Of a stretch of 64,000 nucleotides of DNA, positions 27,635 through 34,945 are shown in pieces; within the stretch, counting starts at the first letter, position 1; every line of letters starts with the position of its first letter. The notes under the pieces are model-generated. The model worked only from the letters and a program-made list of their open reading frames with translations. It was not told the DNA's origin and searched no databases. Where the stretch lies: assembly GCA_965223735.1 (NCBI GenBank), contig OZ245010.1:868001-932000 (forward strand), written 5' to 3'. This DNA is from CAYFZO01 sp965223735. Lineage in GTDB: Bacteria; Pseudomonadota; Gammaproteobacteria; Poriferisulfidales; Oxydemutatoraceae. Position numbers and translations under genes: made by a program.

Positions 27635-28474
27635 TCACGCCGCCGGCCGCCCTGCGGCCGCCGATTCCGACGACGCGGCGACAATCCGCTGCGCCCTGGC
27701 CGCCTCGTCGAGCAGGGTCCGGAATGCGGGGAGTTGGTTGTCCCATTCGATCAGCACCGGCACACCGCAACGCTTCGCAGCAAACTCTTCAAACAACCGC
27801 CACACCGGATCGGGCACCGGGTGGTTGTGTGCATCGAGCAGAAAATCACCGCGATCCTGAAATCCGCCGAGATGCACCTCACGCACCCGCTCGAGCGGCA
27901 GACGATCCAGCGCACCGACGGCCTCACGGCCGTGGTTGCGGACATTGACATACCAGTTGTTGAGGTCGAGCAGGATATGGCAATCCGCCAATTTCGAAAC
28001 GGCGGACAGAAAATCAATTTCATCCATAGTCGAATGTTTGTAAGTCAGATAACTTGAAACGTTCTCTATCAGGATGCGCCGTCCGAGAAAATCCTGCGTT
28101 TCGCGGATCTTTGCCGCCGCACACTCCACCGCTTCCTCGGTATAAGGCAGAGGCAACAGGTCGTGCATTTGCATATTGCCAACCGCGGTAAAGCACAAGT
28201 GGTCGGAAATCCACAGCGCCTGATAACGGGCGTTCAGACGCCTGACCTTCTCCAGATAACCGTAATCGGGCGACTCGACCGAACCCAGCGACATTCCGAC
28301 ACAATGAAGCGCAAGCGGGTAATCCCGGCGCACCGCCTCCAATTGGCGCAGCGCCGCACCGCCTTCGGCAAAATAATTGTCGGCGAGCGCCTCAAACCAG
28401 CCGACACGCGGTTTGTCGCGCAGAATGTCGGCAACGTGCGCTTCGCGCAACCCGACTCCAACCGAATTTTCCAT
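27635..28474 (-). CDS. bufB: BufB-like DUF692 multinuclear iron enzyme
   Basis: A 279-residue TIM-barrel protein of the DUF692/MbnB superfamily. Blocks that carry the metal ligands are visible: LHCVGMSLGS, WISDHLCFT, ILIENVSSYL, ILLDLNNWYVN, EVHLGGF, LDAHNHPVPD and LIEWDNQLP. Characterised relatives use two or three iron atoms to oxidise cysteines of a precursor peptide to oxazolone- or thiooxazole-type rings that bind copper. The start was set at ATG 28474; a TTG two codons earlier is possible. It follows bufA after 126 bases, an interval rich in potential RNA structure, and is followed closely by bufC. Confidence 0.9.
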   Translation of the reverse strand: MENSVGVGLREAHVADILRDKPRVGWFEALADNYFAEGGAALRQLEAVRRDYPLALHCVGMSLGSVESPDYGYLEKVRRLNARYQALWISDHLCFTAVGNMQMHDLLPLPYTEEAVECAAAKIRETQDFLGRRILIENVSSYLTYKHSTMDEIDFLSAVSKLADCHILLDLNNWYVNVRNHGREAVGALDRLPLERVREVHLGGFQDRGDFLLDAHNHPVPDPVWRLFEEFAAKRCGVPVLIEWDNQLPAFRTLLDEAARAQRIVAASSESAAAGRPAA

Positions 28475-28600
28475 GTTCAAGGACCGGGGCAGGGGTTATA
28501 AGAACGGAGCGAGCGCAGCACCGGACAAGGTCGCCGCCAGCCCTTCAACCGGTCCGGGAGAAACCGCCCGGCACTGCGTACTCTCTCATCCCCGACACAA

Positions 28601-28888
28601 TTACTTGGCGGGCTTGACCGCGGCAACTCTACCGCCGGTGATCTTTTCGCATGTCCCCTTCGGCACATACACCCACTCATTGTCGGCGTTGTCGAAGGTC
28701 GCATGCCCTGCACAGCCGTGCTTGCCGTCCAAAGCGCCGCAATCATTCTTGCCCGCCTTGGCAATGCCCGCACATTTCTCCCATTCCTTGGGTTGATCCG
28801 GCACCGCCTGCGCGGCGCCGATGAACGCGGTACCGGCGACGAGTATCCCGGCAACCGCCGAATTGATCACCATTTTTGATTTATTCAT
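28601..28888 (-). CDS. bufA: Bufferin-type precursor (DUF2282), BufA
   Basis: A 95-residue secreted precursor with a Sec signal peptide (MNKSK... through AFIGAAQA, cleavage near residue 28) and a core with four cysteines, Cys39, Cys50, Cys59 and Cys80. The arrangement EKCAGIAKAGKNDCG...GKHGCAGH...PKGTCEKI is that of DUF2282 proteins, now known as bufferins. In Caulobacter the central cysteines are converted by the DUF692 enzyme into thiooxazole rings and the product sequesters copper in the periplasm. The start ATG 28888 has CTGGAG at a good distance. The gene leads an operon with bufB, bufC, a sigma factor and a probable anti-sigma factor; no DoxX-type bufD is present. Confidence 0.9.
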   Translation of the reverse strand: MNKSKMVINSAVAGILVAGTAFIGAAQAVPDQPKEWEKCAGIAKAGKNDCGALDGKHGCAGHATFDNADNEWVYVPKGTCEKITGGRVAAVKPAK

Positions 28889-28913
28889 TGATATTCTCCA
28901 GGTTGATGTCATC

Positions 28914-28942
28914 AAAAAACGGGCCGGCTGGAAAAAGCCGAC
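28914..28942 (-). terminator. Intrinsic terminator-like hairpin just upstream of bufA
   Basis: On the minus strand GTCGGCT pairs with AGCCGGC (one G-T wobble) across a six-base loop at 28923-28942, followed by CCG and six T residues (28914-28919). The structure ends only 25 bases before the bufA start codon. It may terminate the truB transcript, but it leaves no room for a bufA promoter downstream of it. It would therefore also lie in the bufA leader, where it could act as an attenuator. Confidence 0.65.
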
Positions 28943-28957
28943 CTTGCTGGGAATATA

Positions 28958-28983
28958 AACGAATCCGGCGGCGCGTTGATTGC
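28958..28983 (-). promoter_or_regulatory. Candidate ECF sigma promoter of the buf operon
   Basis: On the minus strand GCAATC (28978-28983) is separated by 16 bases from CGTT (28958-28961), which is followed by TATATT. The layout resembles the promoter of Caulobacter SigF-controlled genes as I remember it (GTAACC-N16-CGAA type). It lies about 70 bases upstream of bufA and is the only such arrangement I noticed in the interval 28943-29013. It is an inference from pattern and position. Confidence 0.35.
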
Positions 28984-29013
28984 ATCCGATCGACCTCAGC
29001 GTGGAAACGGGAG

Positions 29014-29941
29014 TTACGGCGGCCCCTGAAAATCCTGCTGTTTGCGGAAAATACGCTTCGGGCGCAGAAATTCACCGTCGTTGCCGGCGACGGCGAGCAA
29101 CGCACCGTCGGCGTCATAGACCCGCAGCAGATCACCTGCAGGCACACCGCCTGCAAACGCCGGCATATCACGCAGAGCAACTTCCCCGCCGCAGCGCACC
29201 CTGCCGGCCTGCGGCGCGTCGAGACGGACCGCCGGCAAATGCGAAAGCACCACGTCTATCGGCAACAGCCACTGCAGGACACGTTGCGGATCATCGCGAC
29301 ACACCTCGAGCGTCTGCGCGTCCACCGCGTCGTCCACGGAAAATTCACCCAACGCCGTGCGCCTCAGCGAAGAAAGATGCGCCACTGTCCCCAACGCGTT
29401 CCCCATATCCTCGGCGAGCGTGCGAACGTAGGTCCCCTTTGAGCAATGCACTTCAAAACAAAACCCATCCGCCGAACGGTTCTTCAGCAACAACGAATGA
29501 ACCGTCACGCGCTGCGGTTCGCGTTTCACCGTCCGCCGTCGCCGCGCCAATTCATGCAGGCGCCTGCCTCTGTGCCTGAGCGCGGAATACATCGGCGGCA
29601 CCTGCCGCAGTTCGCCGGTGAACTGCTCAAACAGCGCGTGCAGGCACGCTTCGTCCGGCGGCTCACAGGCACGGGTCTCGACGACCTCGCCGTCGCCGGT
29701 GATGGTCCTGACACCCAGACGAACGCAAGCTTCATAACGCTTCGATTGCCCGAAAAGATAATGCAGCGTCTTGGTGCCTTCACCGAGACCGACGGCCAGT
29801 AGCCCGGTTGCCGCCGGATCGAACGTTCCCGCGTGACCGGCCTTGACGCCGAAAATTTTTCCGACCCCGGGCGAACAAGCCGACCGAAGTCCGCCCGGCC
29901 GACTTGTCGATCAGGAGCAGTCCGTGCAGGCCGCCGCTCAT
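29014..29941 (-). pseudogene. truB: tRNA pseudouridine(55) synthase gene interrupted by a +1 frameshift
   Basis: The product would place pseudouridine at U55 of tRNAs. The first 27 or so codons (GLLLIDKSAGRTSVGL) and the rest of the protein (AGHAGTFDPAATGLL with the catalytic Asp, then VPPMYSALRHRG, FEVHCSKGTYVRTLAEDMG) are in different frames. The break is at a run of four G on the minus strand near 29870. Removing one G restores a continuous 308-residue TruB of normal length. The gene is in its usual place after rbfA. A homopolymer error in the assembly is as likely as a real mutation, because everything else is well conserved. Confidence 0.85.
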
Positions 29942-30009
29942 TGAATGTTGATCGGTTGTTGACAGAATGTGCACCGTGATCCGGCTGACATTTTGCCTAT
30001 CACCACATG

Positions 30010-30363
30010 CTATGTGCGCTGTTTCTCTTCAGCGAGCAATTGCTCAATGCGTGCGCTTCGGCGTTGCGTCTCGTCGTTGAGGAATTGCAGTTCAGGGACG
30101 ATGCGGAGTTTCAGGCGTTCCGCCAGTGCGACGCGCAGAAAACCGGCTGCGCGCTTGAATCCCGCCAGGGTATCGTCCCGAACGCGGGCGTCGTCCGCGG
30201 ATATCAGGTACACCTTGGCGCAGGACAGGTCGCGGCTGACCTCGACATCGGAAATGACCGCACCCGAGACGCCGGGATCCCTGACTTTGTCCCTGAGCAA
30301 TTCGGCGAGTTCGCGCTTGATCAGGGTGGCGACCCGCGGCGCCCGATCTTTATCGTGCTGCAT
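30010..30363 (-). CDS. rbfA: 30S ribosome-binding factor A
   Basis: A 117-residue KH-fold protein needed for late 16S rRNA maturation and cold adaptation. Family blocks are visible: RVATLIKRELAELLRDKVRDP at the N-terminus, the SDVEVSRDLSCAKVYL strand-helix region and LRIVPELQFLND. It lies eight bases downstream of infB and 68 bases upstream of truB, in the standard order of the nusA-infB operon. Confidence 0.95.
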   Translation of the reverse strand: MQHDKDRAPRVATLIKRELAELLRDKVRDPGVSGAVISDVEVSRDLSCAKVYLISADDARVRDDTLAGFKRAAGFLRVALAERLKLRIVPELQFLNDETQRRSARIEQLLAEEKQRT

Positions 30364-30371
30364 CGCATCAC

Positions 30372-32762
30372 CTATAATTCACGCTGCACTTCAACCTGCT
30401 CATACACTTCAATGCTGTCGCCGGGCTTTACATCATCATAATTTTTGACCGCAATACCGCAATCGGTGCCCGAAATAACCTCGTTGACGTCGTCTTTATG
30501 CCGGCGCAACGATTCGAGGCCGCCCTCAAAGATCACCACGTTGTCGCGCAGTACCCGGATCGGATTGCCCCGCCTGACAACGCCTTCAATCACCTGACAG
30601 CCGGCGACAGCCCCCATCTTCGACGAGCGAAACACGTCTTTGACTTCGGCAACACCTACAACCTTCTCCTTCAACTCAGGTTTGAGCAGTCCCGACATGA
30701 TCTTCCGGACATCGTCTATCGCTTCATAGATCACGCTGTAGTAACGGATCTGCACGTCTTCCGCCTGCGCCGCCTTGCGCGCCTGCGCGTCGGCACGCAC
30801 GTTGAAGCCGATCACCACCGCGCCGGACGCCGCCGCGAGGGCAATGTCCGACTCATTGATCCCGCCGATACCGGATGAAATGATCTTGTTCTGGATCTCT
30901 TCGGTCGAAAGCGCAGTCAGTGAATTCCTAAGTGCTTCCGCACTGCCCTGAACGTCCGCCTTGACCAACACATTCAGGACCGAAGGTTGCTTTTCCTCGA
31001 AATGATCGAATATGTTTTCGACGACCACCGGCTGACTCTGGCTCACAAGTTTTCCTTCACGCACTTTCTTCTCACGGAATTCGGCGATGTCGCGCGCCTT
31101 GCGCTCGTCCGACACCACCCGCACTTCCTCGCCCGCCACCGGCGCGTTCGAAAGACCGAGTACAACGGCCGGGATCGAAGGCCCGGCAACGGCAAGCGAC
31201 CTGCCGTTCTCGTCGAGCAACGCGCGCGCGCGCCCGAATTCCTTCCCGGCGAGCAGAATATCTCCCTTTCTCAGGGAACCTTGCTGCACCAGCACCGTCG
31301 CCACCGGACCGCGTCCCCTGTCGAGCGCCGACTCAATCACGACGCCGCACGCCGGTCTATCGACCACAGCCTTCAATTCCATGACCTCCGCCTGCAACAA
31401 AATCGCCTCAAGCAAGGCGTCAACCCCCTCGCCGGTCTTGGCCGAAACGTTGACGAAGATATTCTGCCCCCCCCACTCTTCAGGCACAATCTCTTTCTGC
31501 GCAAGATCCCCCTTGACTTTCTCGGGATCGGCGTTGTCCTTGTCAACCTTGTTGATTGCAACGACGATCGGCACTTGCGCCGCGCGCGAATGTTCAATCG
31601 CTTCCTCGGTCTGAGGCATGATGCCGTCGTCGGCCGCAACCACCAGCACTACAATATCAGTGGCGTCTGCACCGCGCGCGCGCATCGAGGTGAACGCGGC
31701 GTGGCCGGGCGTATCCAGAAAAGTAACCGTTCCCCTGTCGGTGTTCACATGGTACGCACCAATATGCTGGGTAATGCCACCGGCCTCCCCGTCAACCACC
31801 TGTGACTTTCGTATGTAATCAAGCAAAGACGTTTTACCGTGATCGACATGTCCCATCACGGTCACCACCGGCGGCCGCGGCGCCGTCGCGCCGCCTCCGT
31901 CAGGCTCATCCTCGAGCAGAAACTTCTCAACGTTGCCCTCGCTGACCGATTTTGAGGTGTGCCCTATTTCCTCGACGATCAGAATTGCCGTTTCCTGATC
32001 AAGCATCTGATTGATGGTCGCCATCATGCCCATTCCGATCATTTCCTTGACCAATTCACCTCCCTTGATCGCCATGCGTTGCGCAAGCTCTCCGACCGAA
32101 ATCGTCTCGGGAATTTCAATCTCGCGCTTGACCGGCGCAGTGGGCCTTTCAAATTCCTGTTTCCTGGGCTGAACAACTTTTTCAGGCCGGACATGCTTTT
32201 TCTTCGCCTTGCGTTTGCCGCGCTTGTCCTGAGCCACCCGTAACTCGCGTCTTCCCCCCTTGCCGTCGGTACCGCGGGCGGCGTCGCGGTCAACGTCAGG
32301 CACCACAGCTACCTGCGGTTTCTCGCCGGCCACCACGGAGACGCCGGATGCATCGGGCGACGGCTTGTCGGGTTTGGGCGGCAGCTTTCGGGGTTGCGCC
32401 TTGGCGAGCGCCGCCGCCGACACGGTTTTATCCGTCGCGGTTTCGGTTAACGTCGCCGCGGGCATCTCCGCCGATTCCTTCAGTTCCCTCCTGTCAACAT
32501 ACGTTCTCCTGCCTCTGATTTCGACGTTGACGGTACCGGTACCGACGTTCTTGCCCTGCAATTTGATCTGAGAAACAGTTTTACGCCGTAGCGTGACACG
32601 CTCATTCTTTTTAAGGGACTGGATCAGCTGTATCTTTTCCTCTTCACTGATACTGTCGTCCGGAGCCTTGCCCGACAGACCAGCCTTTTCCATCTGTTCA
32701 ATCAGGCGCTCGACCGGCTTGCCGACCGTCTTCGCCAACTGCTTGAGGGTGATATCAGGCAT
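30372..32762 (-). CDS. infB: Translation initiation factor IF-2
   Basis: A 796-residue GTPase that delivers fMet-tRNA to the 30S subunit. An N-terminal IF2_N domain (DITLKQLAKTVGKPVERLIEQMEKAGL) and a variable charged linker are followed by a second N-domain (ISVGELAQRMAIKGGELVKEMI). The G domain has GHVDHGKTSLLDYI, DTPGHAAFTSMRARG and NKVDKDNADPEKV, and then come the C1/C2 domains. The length is slightly below E. coli IF2-alpha. It is 14 bases downstream of nusA. No clear alternative internal start (IF2-beta) could be singled out. Confidence 0.97.
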   Translation of the reverse strand: MPDITLKQLAKTVGKPVERLIEQMEKAGLSGKAPDDSISEEEKIQLIQSLKKNERVTLRRKTVSQIKLQGKNVGTGTVNVEIRGRRTYVDRRELKESAEMPAATLTETATDKTVSAAALAKAQPRKLPPKPDKPSPDASGVSVVAGEKPQVAVVPDVDRDAARGTDGKGGRRELRVAQDKRGKRKAKKKHVRPEKVVQPRKQEFERPTAPVKREIEIPETISVGELAQRMAIKGGELVKEMIGMGMMATINQMLDQETAILIVEEIGHTSKSVSEGNVEKFLLEDEPDGGGATAPRPPVVTVMGHVDHGKTSLLDYIRKSQVVDGEAGGITQHIGAYHVNTDRGTVTFLDTPGHAAFTSMRARGADATDIVVLVVAADDGIMPQTEEAIEHSRAAQVPIVVAINKVDKDNADPEKVKGDLAQKEIVPEEWGGQNIFVNVSAKTGEGVDALLEAILLQAEVMELKAVVDRPACGVVIESALDRGRGPVATVLVQQGSLRKGDILLAGKEFGRARALLDENGRSLAVAGPSIPAVVLGLSNAPVAGEEVRVVSDERKARDIAEFREKKVREGKLVSQSQPVVVENIFDHFEEKQPSVLNVLVKADVQGSAEALRNSLTALSTEEIQNKIISSGIGGINESDIALAAASGAVVIGFNVRADAQARKAAQAEDVQIRYYSVIYEAIDDVRKIMSGLLKPELKEKVVGVAEVKDVFRSSKMGAVAGCQVIEGVVRRGNPIRVLRDNVVIFEGGLESLRRHKDDVNEVISGTDCGIAVKNYDDVKPGDSIEVYEQVEVQREL

Positions 32763-32776
32763 CTGCTGAAGACGAC

Positions 32777-34348
32777 CTACTGCGCCACCCCTTCCCGGGA
32801 GGTTTTCTCTTCTCGGGGCACGTCTTCCCAGCCCTCTTCTTCTCCGCCCGCCCCGCCGGACTCCGTTTTCTCAAACCACGGCGCGCGCGCCGCCATGATC
32901 AAGTCCGCCGCCTTGCGCTCGTCCATGCCCTCGATCTCCATCAGTTCGCCGACCCCCTGTTGAGCGAGATCCTCCAGCGTGTGGATTTCCAACGCGGCCA
33001 ACTGCTGCAACAACTCCCCGTCAACACCGTCGAGTTCAGACAGGCTTTTCTGCACCTCGGACGCCTTGCTGTCGTCGCTGATCGCGAGTGACAACAGGAC
33101 GTCGCCGGCGCGCCCGCGCAATTCCTCGACAATATCTTTATCGAATTCCTCGACCCTCAACAACTCATCAACCGGCACATACGCAATTTCTTCAATGCTC
33201 GAAAACCCCTCCTGCACCAAAATCGCCGCGACTTCCTCATCCACCGCAAGTTTTTCCATGAACAGTTTCTGAAGCTCCTGGATCTCCTGTTCACTTTTCT
33301 CGTCGGCCTGATACTCGGTCAACACGTTCAGTTCCCAGCCGGTGAGTTGACTCGCGAGCTTGATGTTCTGGCCGCCGCGGCCGATCGCCTGCGACAATTT
33401 CTCCTCCTCAACCGCGATGTCCATACTATGCTTTTCCTCGTCCACGATGATCGACACAACCGCCGCCGGCGACATCGCATTGATCACATGCTGCACGGGG
33501 TTTTCATCCCACATGATGATGTCGATACGCTCGCCCGCCAGTTCGTTGGAGACGGCCTGAACCCGCGACCCGCGCATTCCGACGCAGGCGCCGATCGGGT
33601 CAAGGCGGGGATCGTTCGAGAACACCGAGATCTTGGAACGCAGACCGGGATCGCGGGCGGCGCCCCTGATCTCGATCAGACCCTGCCCAATTTCCGGCAC
33701 TTCGAGTTTGAACAACTCGACCAGGAACTCAGGGACCGTACGCGACAGTATCAACTGCGAACCGTAATGATCCTCGCTTATACCGCCGAGGTAGGCGCGA
33801 ACACGGTCGCCCGGGCGGAAATTTTCGCGCATGATCAACTGATCCCTGGCAATGAAACCCTCGGCATTTTCGCCGAGATCTATGAACACGCCGGCGTACT
33901 CTTCACGCTTCACGATACCCATCACCAGCTCGCCGACCTTGTCCTTGTACATATCCACGACGCGCGCCCTTTCCGCTTCGCGCATTTTCTGCACGATAAC
34001 CTGCTTGGCTGTATGTGCGGCGATACGCCCGAAGGAGCCGGCGTCCATCGGCTCCTCTATATAGTCGCCGACCTGAACGTCCGGCTGCTTCTCCTTCGCC
34101 TGCGTCAAAAGAATCTGGTAATCCGGCGATTCGAACTCGGAATCTTCGTCGTCCATCACCAGCCAGCGGCGAAAAGTCCGGCATTCTCCGCTTTCACGGT
34201 CCATCTCGACACGGACGTCGAAATCGTGGCCGTGGTCCCTGCGCACAACCGCAGCAAGCGCCGCCTCAATCGCGCCTATGATGTCGTCCCTGTCGAGACT
34301 TTTTTCATTGCAGACCGTCTCAATTACCATTAAAACGTCTTTGTTCAC
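32777..34348 (-). CDS. nusA: Transcription termination/antitermination factor NusA
   Basis: A 523-residue RNA polymerase-binding factor for pausing, termination and antitermination. An N-terminal polymerase-binding domain is followed by S1 (GDYIEEP...; VKREEYAGVFIDLGENAEGFIARDQ around residues 130-165), two KH domains (DPIGACVGMRGSRVQAV and AIGRGGQNIKLASQLTG) and C-terminal acidic repeats (residues about 360-490), as in gammaproteobacterial NusA. The acidic repeats bind alpha-CTD and lambda N-type factors. It lies between rimP (24 bases upstream) and infB. NusA in E. coli represses its own operon, and the leader attenuator seen here before rimP fits that. Confidence 0.97.
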   Translation of the reverse strand: MNKDVLMVIETVCNEKSLDRDDIIGAIEAALAAVVRRDHGHDFDVRVEMDRESGECRTFRRWLVMDDEDSEFESPDYQILLTQAKEKQPDVQVGDYIEEPMDAGSFGRIAAHTAKQVIVQKMREAERARVVDMYKDKVGELVMGIVKREEYAGVFIDLGENAEGFIARDQLIMRENFRPGDRVRAYLGGISEDHYGSQLILSRTVPEFLVELFKLEVPEIGQGLIEIRGAARDPGLRSKISVFSNDPRLDPIGACVGMRGSRVQAVSNELAGERIDIIMWDENPVQHVINAMSPAAVVSIIVDEEKHSMDIAVEEEKLSQAIGRGGQNIKLASQLTGWELNVLTEYQADEKSEQEIQELQKLFMEKLAVDEEVAAILVQEGFSSIEEIAYVPVDELLRVEEFDKDIVEELRGRAGDVLLSLAISDDSKASEVQKSLSELDGVDGELLQQLAALEIHTLEDLAQQGVGELMEIEGMDERKAADLIMAARAPWFEKTESGGAGGEEEGWEDVPREEKTSREGVAQ

Positions 34349-34372
34349 TTTCCACCTCGAACCATTTCACGT

Positions 34373-34825
34373 TTAAGCGACTTCAAAAATCAAATTCGCC
34401 CGTTTGATCCCGTCCACCGGGATCTCAACATGCCCGCTGTCGGTCTCGAGCACCAGCACCCGCTCATGCACCGCCCCGATCCGCCCGACAAATCTCTTCC
34501 TGCCGCCGATCGGCGCATAACAACTCACGCGCGCCCTGCTGCCGACATAATGCCGGTAGTGGCGGATCTCGAGCAACGGCCGCTCAATCCCGGGCGAAGA
34601 GATCTCAAGCGTGTACGGCTGCCTGATCGGGTCCTCAACGTCCAGCACACCGCTCAACTGGTGGCTCACCGACGAGCAATCGTCGTGCGTTATACCCTCG
34701 GGATGGTCTATGAAAACCCTCAACAGGGCACGACGTTTCCCCGCACTGAACTCAATGCCCCAGCATTGATAGCCCAGTTTCTCGACCACGTCCCTGACCA
34801 TGGCGGACAAGTTATCGGCATTCAT
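34373..34825 (-). CDS. rimP: Ribosome maturation factor RimP
   Basis: A 150-residue protein assisting 30S assembly. Visible family sequence includes GIEFSAGKRRALLRVFIDHPEGITHDDCSSVS split over residues 23-54, YTLEISSPGIERPL near 76-89, and a C-terminal Sm-like domain with GRIGAVHERVLVLETD. The start ATG 34825 lies 26 bases downstream of an intrinsic terminator-like hairpin and about 80 bases downstream of a good sigma70 promoter. It is the first gene of the rimP-nusA-infB-rbfA cluster. The tRNA-fMet gene that precedes it in E. coli is here about 10.8 kb upstream on the same strand. Confidence 0.95.
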   Translation of the reverse strand: MNADNLSAMVRDVVEKLGYQCWGIEFSAGKRRALLRVFIDHPEGITHDDCSSVSHQLSGVLDVEDPIRQPYTLEISSPGIERPLLEIRHYRHYVGSRARVSCYAPIGGRKRFVGRIGAVHERVLVLETDSGHVEIPVDGIKRANLIFEVA

Positions 34826-34844
34826 CGATCAAGGCCCCCTGAAA

Positions 34845-34872
34845 TAAAAAAGCCCCTGGGCAGGCAGGGGCT
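34845..34872 (-). terminator. Intrinsic terminator / leader attenuator before rimP
   Basis: AGCCCCTG pairs with CAGGGGCT across a six-base loop (34851-34872). Six T residues follow on the minus strand (34845-34850) and four T residues follow on the plus strand, so it could work in both directions. It lies after the Rhs gene stop and between the rimP promoter and the rimP start, so it both ends the Rhs transcript and stands as a potential attenuator in the rimP-nusA leader. Confidence 0.85.
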
Positions 34873-34901
34873 TTTAGCCGGTATCCTGTTGTTAAGCAAT
34901 G

Positions 34902-34931
34902 ATTATAAGGCGTATCCGGCGCAAAAGGCAA
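34902..34931 (-). promoter_or_regulatory. Sigma70-type promoter of the rimP-nusA-infB operon
   Basis: On the minus strand TTGCCT (34926-34931) and TATAAT (34902-34907) are separated by 18 bases. Transcription would start near 34895, about 25 bases ahead of the intrinsic terminator hairpin and 70 bases ahead of rimP. It lies just after the stop codon of the Rhs gene. Confidence 0.7.
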
Positions 34932-34945
34932 GGCGAACAACCACG

